A stretch of DNA of 5,241 bases from Saprospirales bacterium (lineage in GTDB: Bacteria > Bacteroidota > Bacteroidia > Chitinophagales > Saprospiraceae), in assembly GCA_003448025.1 (NCBI GenBank), contig DLXL01000115.1, positions 1,888 through 7,128 of the forward strand. Reading direction: 5' to 3'. Shown here piece by piece: positions 1-5,241 of the stretch. The position numbers and the translations under genes were made by a program. The notes beneath the pieces are model-generated. The model made no database searches. It was not told where the DNA came from and saw only the letters and a list, made by a program, of their open reading frames with translations. Numbering within the stretch: the first letter of the stretch is position 1; every line of letters starts with the position of its first letter.

Positions 1-1977
1 ATTTCTGCCAGTTCCGGCGGATTTATTGACGATATCCTGGGATTGCCGATCCAGGGCGTTTTTAAGGATTTTGACAACGACGGGTTTGTTGATATTCTGG
101 TGTCTGGAAGCTATCAGTACCTGTTTCACAACAATGGAGATAAAACGTTTACAGAAATTCCTAATCCGTTTGATCAGCATCAAATGGAGTCCTATGCCAT
201 TGGCGATTTGAACGCTGACGGCTTCCTGGATGTTTATGGAGGGTATGCCGAATTATTTAACGACCCTTCCAACATTCCTGATGCACTCTGGATAAATAAT
301 GGCAACAGCAACCATTTTTATGGTTTGAATCTGCGCGGGCAACAAAGCAATCGCAGTGCCGTTGGGGCCAAAGTGCGTTTGTATTCTGCGCTGGGGATTC
401 AAATCCGCGAAGTGCGTTCCGGAGAAAGTTACGGTATCAGCAACTCCCTGCAAATCCATTTTGGACTCGGACAAGAAACACAGGTAGACTCTGTAGTGAT
501 CAACTGGCCTTCCGGCATCAGAGACGTCATTTATCAGCCAGTCATTGATGCATACAATACCCTTTATGAAGGAGGATGCATCATTCCATCGGTTGAAATC
601 ATGGCCAGCGGCCCAACCGGCATTTGTCCGGGCGAAACCATCTCCATGTCTACCGACCAACCATATATACAATATCAATGGAGTACTGGTGATATATCGT
701 CTACGATTACTACCGGAACAACCGGAAATTACCAGGTAACGGTTACGGATGCCAATGGGTGTACCGCTATTTCTAACCCGATCACCATCACCGTGGATCC
801 GGTAACTATTCCAATGATCAGCGTACTGGGCGACTCCATTTTATGCGAAGGCGGAAAAGCAACCTTGCAATCTTCCCCTTCAACAGCTTATATATGGAGT
901 ACCGGGGCTACCACGCAAAGCATCGAGGTGAATCAGCCTGGCCCATATTATGTTTCTGCAAAAGGCTTATGTAGTTTTTTCCCATCACTACCCGTAAATA
1001 TTACCGTATTGGATGCACCTGAGCCACAAGTTGAACCAGATACTATTCTGACAGGAGAAACGGCACAGCTATTGGCTATGGGGTCGCAGATTGCATGGTA
1101 CGACTCGCCTACGAGCCAAACACCACTGGTAATAGGCAATCTTTTTACAACACCCGCATTAACCCAAAGCACTACTTATTGGACAAGCAGCACCACTTCT
1201 TTCGGTTTGCCCAATGATTTTGTTGGGATGGAATATCATCAGGGATCGGTAAATGCTGATGTTAATTTTGAGGGAGGTTTGTTATTTAACTGTTTCCAGC
1301 CATTTACCTTGAAAAAGGTTAAGGTTTATACGGCATTAGCGGGAGAGCGAAAAATTGTCCTGCAATCCATCAATGGAGATGTATTGCAAGACAAAACAGT
1401 ATACATTCCGAAAGACACCTCCATCATTGAGCTGAATTTTGATGTACAGCCAGGCACTGATCTGGTACTAACTACAGACGCCACTGTGAATCTTGCAAAC
1501 CTTGGGTCTTTAGGACCTCAATTGCGCCGGAGCAGTGACAATATCAACTATCCATATGAAATACCTGGTGTTGTAAGTATTACCAGCTCCACCTTCAATG
1601 AAACCCGTTATTACTATTTCTTTAACTGGGAAATTGGGTTTCCCGACCGGGAATGTACCAGCGAACGCGTTCCGGTAACGGTGGTGGTAGAAGACGACAA
1701 CAGCGCCACATCCCTGCCTTCCTGGACAGAAAAACTTCGGATCTATCCCAACCCGGGCAACGGGCAAGTCAACATTGCTCTGGAAGGCTATTTCGGGGGT
1801 TCCCTCATGACTACCTTTAGAAATGCCCAGGGGCAAATCATTCAAACCCGGGAATTCCAGGCTTCAGCCGGAGGTGCCCTTTTTAAAGCAGATCTGAGCG
1901 CATTTCCTCAGGGAATCTACTGGCTGGAACTCATACACGCTAAGGGAAGCATCCAGAGAAAGGTGGTCAAACAATAG
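1..1977 (+). CDS. Partial secreted FG-GAP/ASPIC-UnbV protein with Ig-like domains and T9SS sorting signal
   Basis: The frame is open from the first base of the window, so the true start lies upstream; the TTG at 43 is not a credible start because it falls inside the FG-GAP region. Numbering the 658 visible residues from base 1, DFDNDGFVD (23-31) and DLNADGFLD (69-77) are calcium-binding-type loops of FG-GAP/VCBS beta-propeller repeats. About 105-190 is an ASPIC/UnbV domain (GAKVRL, SGESYGISNS, HFGLG, VVINWPSG). Three Ig-like domains follow (about 196-266, 267-337, 338-402); the first two share a WSTG motif, and the third has the WYDS...FTTP...TTYW pattern of CHU_C-associated Ig domains. About 403-545 is a beta-rich module ending in YYYFFNWEI. 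The C-terminus (about 572-658), with IYPNPGNGQVNI and FPQGIYWLEL, is a type A T9SS sorting domain, which directs export across the outer membrane and attachment to or release from the surface. No catalytic motif is visible, so the role is probably adhesion or surface scaffolding (inference). An upstream enzyme domain cannot be excluded. Confidence 0.93.
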   Translation: MSASSGGFIDDILGLPIQGVFKDFDNDGFVDILVSGSYQYLFHNNGDKTFTEIPNPFDQHQMESYAIGDLNADGFLDVYGGYAELFNDPSNIPDALWINNGNSNHFYGLNLRGQQSNRSAVGAKVRLYSALGIQIREVRSGESYGISNSLQIHFGLGQETQVDSVVINWPSGIRDVIYQPVIDAYNTLYEGGCIIPSVEIMASGPTGICPGETISMSTDQPYIQYQWSTGDISSTITTGTTGNYQVTVTDANGCTAISNPITITVDPVTIPMISVLGDSILCEGGKATLQSSPSTAYIWSTGATTQSIEVNQPGPYYVSAKGLCSFFPSLPVNITVLDAPEPQVEPDTILTGETAQLLAMGSQIAWYDSPTSQTPLVIGNLFTTPALTQSTTYWTSSTTSFGLPNDFVGMEYHQGSVNADVNFEGGLLFNCFQPFTLKKVKVYTALAGERKIVLQSINGDVLQDKTVYIPKDTSIIELNFDVQPGTDLVLTTDATVNLANLGSLGPQLRRSSDNINYPYEIPGVVSITSSTFNETRYYYFFNWEIGFPDRECTSERVPVTVVVEDDNSATSLPSWTEKLRIYPNPGNGQVNIALEGYFGGSLMTTFRNAQGQIIQTREFQASAGGALFKADLSAFPQGIYWLELIHAKGSIQRKVVKQ

Positions 1978-1985
1978 TCATTTCT

Positions 1986-2157
1986 TAGACTTGTTGCGAC
2001 GGGGTACTTTTTGCGCGATGCGGCCAAATTTTCTTTTATACGGCGTTATCCCGAGTACTCGGGACGCCGAATTGCCCGCATGCGACTGCAAACTTTGCCT
2101 TGTCTAAAATAAAATTTGCCGCCACCTCACACAAACGCCCCCATCGCAACAAGTCTA
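1986..2157. repeat. Long imperfect inverted repeat in the convergent intergenic gap
   Basis: The outer 14 bp are perfectly inverted: TAGACTTGTTGCGA at 1986-1999 and its reverse complement at 2144-2157. Aligned by hand without gaps, the arms continue to about 2041 and back to about 2102, with 42 of 55 positions matching, including a shared AAATTTT block followed by TTTTA. The roughly 60 bp between the arms hold a second, separate hairpin. Three of the mismatches become G-U pairs only in a minus-strand transcript, so the folded RNA should be somewhat more stable downstream of the beta-helix gene. TA dinucleotides bound both ends. The repeat fills almost the whole space between the two converging stop codons and overlaps the beta-helix stop. 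It may be a shared transcription end, a small non-autonomous mobile element, or an inverted duplication of a gene end; the sequence does not decide between these. Confidence 0.8.
2041..2069. terminator. Palindromic hairpin, candidate bidirectional transcription end
   Basis: TCCCGAGTACTCGGGA (2049-2064) is a perfect 16-bp palindrome. CGGCGT (2041-2046) pairs with ACGCCG (2064-2069) if the bases between (2047-2049) are bulged, which lengthens the stem. The hairpin lies near the middle of the gap between two convergent genes, where a shared terminator is expected. No T-run follows it directly on either strand, so it is not a standard intrinsic terminator. The T-rich stretch at 2028-2038 precedes it on the plus strand. 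A protein-binding palindrome or a dispersed genomic repeat are alternatives. Confidence 0.4.
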
Positions 2158-3789
2158 TTGTTTCAAAAAAAACTGGTTCCAACTACCCGCCTGGAGTATG
2201 TAAACTCCGGCAGGCAGCTGGGATATCAAAAGGGTTTTTGTGTTTTCACCTGGTGTAATATGCCATTTCTCTGCAAGCAGCATCTTCCCGTTCAGCGTTC
2301 GGATGCTCGTTGAAAGAACCTGATCCCGTGTAGATTCCACACGGAGCATCAGCTCATTTGATACCGGGTGACCAAGTATTTGCAAGGTGTAATCGATTTT
2401 AACAGACGCCTCTTCCTGCACGCCTACAATGCCCAGCTCATCCGAACCTATATCATTTGCGCCATCTGTTCTGGGTTGTCCTTCTCTATCAGTGGTAATA
2501 AATGGTTGATTAACGCCGGTGTTGATGCAGGGGCTGCCGGCTAACAGGTGGTGACTTCCATCCATTTGGGGATCGGCATCAAAACTGTGCAAATCCCGGA
2601 ATGTCTGTGCTTTCCATTGCGCCAGGCTCCATTCTTCCCAATCCAGATTGTCGTCCAGAAACGTAGTGCCGGCTGGATCATAATAACCATTATTATCTAT
2701 CTGGTTATTATTGCCATTCAAGGCGTTCTCCCGCACACGTACCATGACAGGCTCCTGGGTACCTGGCTGAACGAACAGATTATTGACAACCCGAACATTC
2801 CGGCTACCTACCCTTGCGGAGGTAACATCGTCTATCCATACATCCGTAGTATTAAAGAACAGCGCAGCATGCTCCGTCAGGGCAGCATTAATTATGGTAT
2901 TATTGTATACCCGGGCATCCTTGGCGCCCCAAAGGCCTATCCCGGCATGTTGGGTATTAACGACCAGGTTGTTAATCACCAGTCCATTGATGTTTTCATA
3001 GTATTCCGGATTAAAATCTGTATCAAACCACTCAGCATCGGTATAAAAACCCAGGTAAATCCCGCCTTCACCACAGTTTTCAATGCGGTTAGCTTCAATG
3101 ATACAATTCCGTCCACCGCCTTTTACATATACGCCGGTGGTGGCAATATCATGAATATAACATCCTTTTACAGTTAGATTGGGGGCATTTACGTTGTCTA
3201 TGCCTTCAGCATTAAAATCAAGTAAAGCCCCGGGGCCCGCACCGGTATGGTGTATTTCACAATTCAGGATGGTAATATTGGCACAGGCCGGCGTGAGTTT
3301 GATGGCGTCCCTTCCCGTGTGGTGTATGTTACAGTCTTTGATGGTTACTCCGCTTACGCCTTTCCGCTGATTAAATGGCACATTGGGATCCCAGTCCCAG
3401 TTGGTTTCAAATTTGACTGCATAGTAATAGCCGCCAATAATTTCCAATCGCTCCAGAGATCCGCCGGTTGTTTCCGGTTCATTATACCAGATACAGGAGC
3501 TGATATCCTCTACATTGGTAACAGCGGTAATTACCGCCCATTCACCCGGGTAAGATTTGATGTGCAGGTTGCTTTTATTGATCCGGATTTCCAGACTGGT
3601 ATATTGCCCCCCACGCAACAGGATTTCATCTCCGGGCTGGGCTTCATCAATGGCTCTCGGCAGCGTTTTAAACGGATCAGTCAGAGTACCGGCGTTATTG
3701 TCGTTGCCGTTGGTCGAAACATACCAGGTTGCAGCATGGGTGGTTACTCCTAAACTCAGGAACAACACAAATACAAGTATTTTTTTCAT
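2155..3789 (-). CDS. Secreted right-handed parallel beta-helix protein with T9SS sorting signal
   Basis: Complete, 544 residues, ATG to TAG. Residues 1-19 are a Sec signal peptide (two lysines, a hydrophobic core, then THA), with cleavage probably after A19. The mature protein opens with WYVSTNGNDNNAGTLTDPFK (22-41), the usual start of DUF1565-type beta-helix proteins. Beta-helix coils follow over about 60-340, seen as repeats such as VTIKDCNIHHTG, ITILNCEIHHTG, LTVKGCYIHDI, CIIEANRIENCGEGGIYL and ARVYNNTII. About 416-451 (GSPCINTG...DREGQPR...DIGSDE) matches the choice-of-anchor Q type end of such helices. About 464-544, with LPAGVYIL and a final LKQ, is a T9SS sorting domain, although the usual NP before its first strand reads GHP. 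The fold is shared with polysaccharide lyases and other surface carbohydrate-binding or -cleaving proteins, but I could not identify a catalytic set, so no enzyme is assigned. It starts 11 bp after the preceding minus-strand gene and has no clear Shine-Dalgarno sequence, as is common in Bacteroidota. An 8-base homopolymer lies four codons before the stop. Confidence 0.95.
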   Translation of the reverse strand: MKKILVFVLFLSLGVTTHAATWYVSTNGNDNNAGTLTDPFKTLPRAIDEAQPGDEILLRGGQYTSLEIRINKSNLHIKSYPGEWAVITAVTNVEDISSCIWYNEPETTGGSLERLEIIGGYYYAVKFETNWDWDPNVPFNQRKGVSGVTIKDCNIHHTGRDAIKLTPACANITILNCEIHHTGAGPGALLDFNAEGIDNVNAPNLTVKGCYIHDIATTGVYVKGGGRNCIIEANRIENCGEGGIYLGFYTDAEWFDTDFNPEYYENINGLVINNLVVNTQHAGIGLWGAKDARVYNNTIINAALTEHAALFFNTTDVWIDDVTSARVGSRNVRVVNNLFVQPGTQEPVMVRVRENALNGNNNQIDNNGYYDPAGTTFLDDNLDWEEWSLAQWKAQTFRDLHSFDADPQMDGSHHLLAGSPCINTGVNQPFITTDREGQPRTDGANDIGSDELGIVGVQEEASVKIDYTLQILGHPVSNELMLRVESTRDQVLSTSIRTLNGKMLLAEKWHITPGENTKTLLISQLPAGVYILQAGSWNQFFLKQ

Positions 3790-3800
3790 GTTACATTGAT

Positions 3801-5225
3801 TTACAGGACACTGCGGATCATGTGATTAAGGATGGCGGCTTTAGCCTTAGGGTGAATAAAGTCCTCACCTGAAGCAGAACTTGTGATTTCCATGCCTCGT
3901 AGTTTACGACGGAGGTCTTCCATTTTTGCTTGTTCGTCTGCAGCGTCGCCATGGCCCGTTTGTTGGAAAGGGTCTAACAGGAGTATTACCCCGGCCAGTA
4001 CATCACGATAATTGGGCGGTTGTTCCCCCTGCCATTCTCCATTATCTTTTTGCCAGGAACCTGGCTGTACTATCAGGTCAAAGGGATGTCCCGGCCGACC
4101 TTTTCCCATTTCACCCGGGCGTACAGGAGGCCCTTCAGTACCCTGACCTTCGGGATTATCCCGGCCACTATTGCCTGGAGGAGGTTCGGGGGGATGGTTG
4201 GCATTGCCTTTACTGTCGTGGCTGGAAGTGTGTGTTTTTGAATGTCCCTCACTATCAGTAGTTGTTTCTACGGTTGTTGTATTTCCCTTGTCATCAGTAG
4301 TTGTGGAGACCGTAGTTTGCCGGGTTGTATTGCCATCTTTGTCTTTTTCAACGGTTGTTTCTTCGGTAGTTACAGACCCATTTGCATTTCTATGGGGCGG
4401 AGAGGTATGGGATTCCTTTGAACTGCCATCAGGATAAAACCACAAATCGCTTTTAGAGCCATCAGACCCTTCTGTTTTTACATGCTTTCCATCTCTGCCA
4501 TTACTTTTATCCGTGTCGTGACTATTGGCTGAGCCCCAGGCAAAGCCGTTGTGATCGCGGTTAAAATTGTGGAAAATACCATGGAGGTCCACTGCTTCAA
4601 AGTGCTTGACAACGCCTTTTTCCGTATACTTGGAATTATACCCTGCGAAAGGCCCCTTCCCGATTATTTCCTGAGAAAAATCCCCATCCGGACTCATAGA
4701 CTCATTGACATCAAAATCCGGTCCTATTTCTTCCCGGTCCCAACCGCCATTGGCATATTCCGTTTTTCGCCAGGTGCCGCCGCCTGGCGTGGTGCCATGT
4801 GTATGGAAATCAATGCCCAAAGCACCTGCTGCGGCTCTCCCTATCTTTTCTATCGCTCCACCAACGGTGCGTTCAATGACACCTCCAATGGCTCCTGCAA
4901 CACCACTAAATAACCAGGCGCCCAGCGCAGCGCCAATTGGGCCACCAACCAGTCCGCCCAACAATGCCCCGGCGCCCATAATTAAACCTGCAGTTGCTGC
5001 CCCAGCTGCCTTACCACCCCAATCAGCCCCTTTATGGACACCGTCGGAATAAACCTCTCCTGGTCGGCCATTAAGAGCCCTTCCCGTTTCCTGGAGTATC
5101 TCCCGACCAGTACTTTCAAAAGTTTTGGCTTTGCTAATATAATCTCCGGCAAATACTTCCACCGCCAGATAGCCACGGGGAGAGGTTTCCCGGAGTTTTT
5201 TTTCGAAGTCGGCAATGTAATGCAT
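3801..5225 (-). CDS. Unknown protein: glycine-zipper-like membrane segment, repeat-rich middle, small C-terminal domain
   Basis: I do not recognise this 474-residue protein. The start is set by an in-frame TAA four codons upstream of the first ATG. There is no Sec signal peptide. Residues 1-65 are mixed alpha/beta in character. Residues 66-140 are rich in Gly and Ala with closely spaced small residues (GAGALLGGLVGGPIGAALGA, then GVAGAIGGVIE and VGGAIEKIG), like glycine-zipper segments that pack in or insert into membranes. Residues 141-285 are polar and aromatic with recurring DG turns (SPDGDFS, YPDGSSKES) and a His-rich patch HFEAVDLHGIFHNFNRDH. Residues 290-342 hold a Thr/Asp-rich repeat of 13 residues, and 343-385 are a Pro/Gly linker. 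The C-terminal part (386-474) carries a short hydrophobic stretch, DVLAGVILLLDPF, then a charged helix (about 430-445). This order resembles effectors or bacteriocin-like proteins that carry a membrane-inserting region, but no toxin motif or immunity gene is visible. Coding status is supported by the long open frame, clean operon spacing and coherent composition. Confidence 0.85.
   Translation of the reverse strand: MHYIADFEKKLRETSPRGYLAVEVFAGDYISKAKTFESTGREILQETGRALNGRPGEVYSDGVHKGADWGGKAAGAATAGLIMGAGALLGGLVGGPIGAALGAWLFSGVAGAIGGVIERTVGGAIEKIGRAAAGALGIDFHTHGTTPGGGTWRKTEYANGGWDREEIGPDFDVNESMSPDGDFSQEIIGKGPFAGYNSKYTEKGVVKHFEAVDLHGIFHNFNRDHNGFAWGSANSHDTDKSNGRDGKHVKTEGSDGSKSDLWFYPDGSSKESHTSPPHRNANGSVTTEETTVEKDKDGNTTRQTTVSTTTDDKGNTTTVETTTDSEGHSKTHTSSHDSKGNANHPPEPPPGNSGRDNPEGQGTEGPPVRPGEMGKGRPGHPFDLIVQPGSWQKDNGEWQGEQPPNYRDVLAGVILLLDPFQQTGHGDAADEQAKMEDLRRKLRGMEITSSASGEDFIHPKAKAAILNHMIRSVL
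4200..4358 (-). repeat. Degenerate 39-bp coding repeat in the unknown protein
   Basis: The segment encodes residues 290-342 of the 474-residue protein. The units read TTVSTTTDDKGNT (304-316), TTVETTTDSEGHS (317-329) and a more diverged KTHTSSHDSKGNA (330-342). A preceding unit, TTVEKDKDGNT plus three residues, is close to the same pattern. At DNA level the 12-mer ATCAGTAGTTGT (plus strand) occurs at 4254-4265 and again at 4293-4304, exactly 39 bases apart. The pattern of a threonine-rich strand, an acidic DG or KG turn and another strand suggests stacked beta-hairpins or an extended spacer. Unit number could vary between strains. Confidence 0.65.
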
Positions 5226-5241
5226 AGGAGTGTTTTAGTGT

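Noticed and set aside
253..678. Minus-strand open frame of 141 codons inside the plus-strand gene
   Set aside because: It lies opposite the ASPIC/UnbV domain, whose motifs are unmistakable, and its product has no recognisable features.
2116..2313. Small plus-strand open frame running from the intergenic repeat into the beta-helix gene
   Set aside because: It lies mostly antisense to the T9SS domain and starts inside the inverted repeat, with no ribosome binding site or protein-like pattern.
2548..3753. Two long plus-strand open frames (2548-3177 and 3247-3753) opposite the beta-helix gene
   Set aside because: They are antisense shadows. The minus-strand frame has a signal peptide, clear beta-helix repeats and a sorting domain, while the plus-strand products show no coherent domain pattern.
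2155..3789. Assignment of the beta-helix protein to a specific polysaccharide lyase family
   Set aside because: The fold is clear, but I could not identify a convincing catalytic or calcium-binding residue set, so an enzyme name would be a guess.
4200..4358. Possible CRISPR-like array
   Set aside because: The 39-bp periodicity is in frame, degenerate and encodes a consistent 13-residue protein repeat. There are no conserved repeats alternating with unique spacers.
3926..5052. Several plus-strand open frames opposite the unknown minus-strand gene
   Set aside because: They overlap each other in different frames. Their Pro/Ala- or Val-rich compositions mirror the Gly/Ala- and Thr-rich minus-strand product.

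Overview
The window most likely comes from a member of the Bacteroidota, possibly of the Saprospiria/Chitinophagia type. The evidence is two secreted proteins that end in the C-terminal sorting domain of the type IX secretion system (T9SS), one of them with FG-GAP/VCBS and ASPIC/UnbV modules and stacked Ig-like domains. Start sites without an obvious Shine-Dalgarno sequence also fit. The genus is not decidable from the sequence alone.

Layout. Positions 1-1977 (+) hold the 3' part of a large secreted multidomain protein: calcium-binding-type FG-GAP repeats, ASPIC/UnbV, three Ig-like domains, a roughly 140-residue beta-sandwich-like module and a T9SS signal. Positions 1978-2154 are a short convergent intergenic gap filled by an imperfect inverted repeat with arms of about 55 bp and an inner hairpin built on a 16-bp perfect palindrome. 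Positions 2155-3789 (-) encode a complete secreted right-handed parallel beta-helix protein with a T9SS signal. Positions 3801-5225 (-) encode a complete 474-residue protein of no recognised family. It has a glycine/alanine-rich, probably membrane-inserting segment, a long hydrophilic middle with a 13-residue repeat, and a Pro/Gly linker before a small C-terminal region. No RNA gene, transposase or CRISPR array was seen.

How the parts relate. The two minus-strand genes are 11 bp apart and look like one transcription unit, with the unknown protein first and the beta-helix protein second. They converge with the plus-strand gene on the inverted repeat, which could act as a two-way transcription end or be a small mobile or duplicated element. 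The plus-strand and beta-helix proteins are both predicted to reach the cell surface through T9SS. The unknown protein has no Sec signal and must act inside the cell, in a membrane, or leave by another route. It is the most open part of the window.
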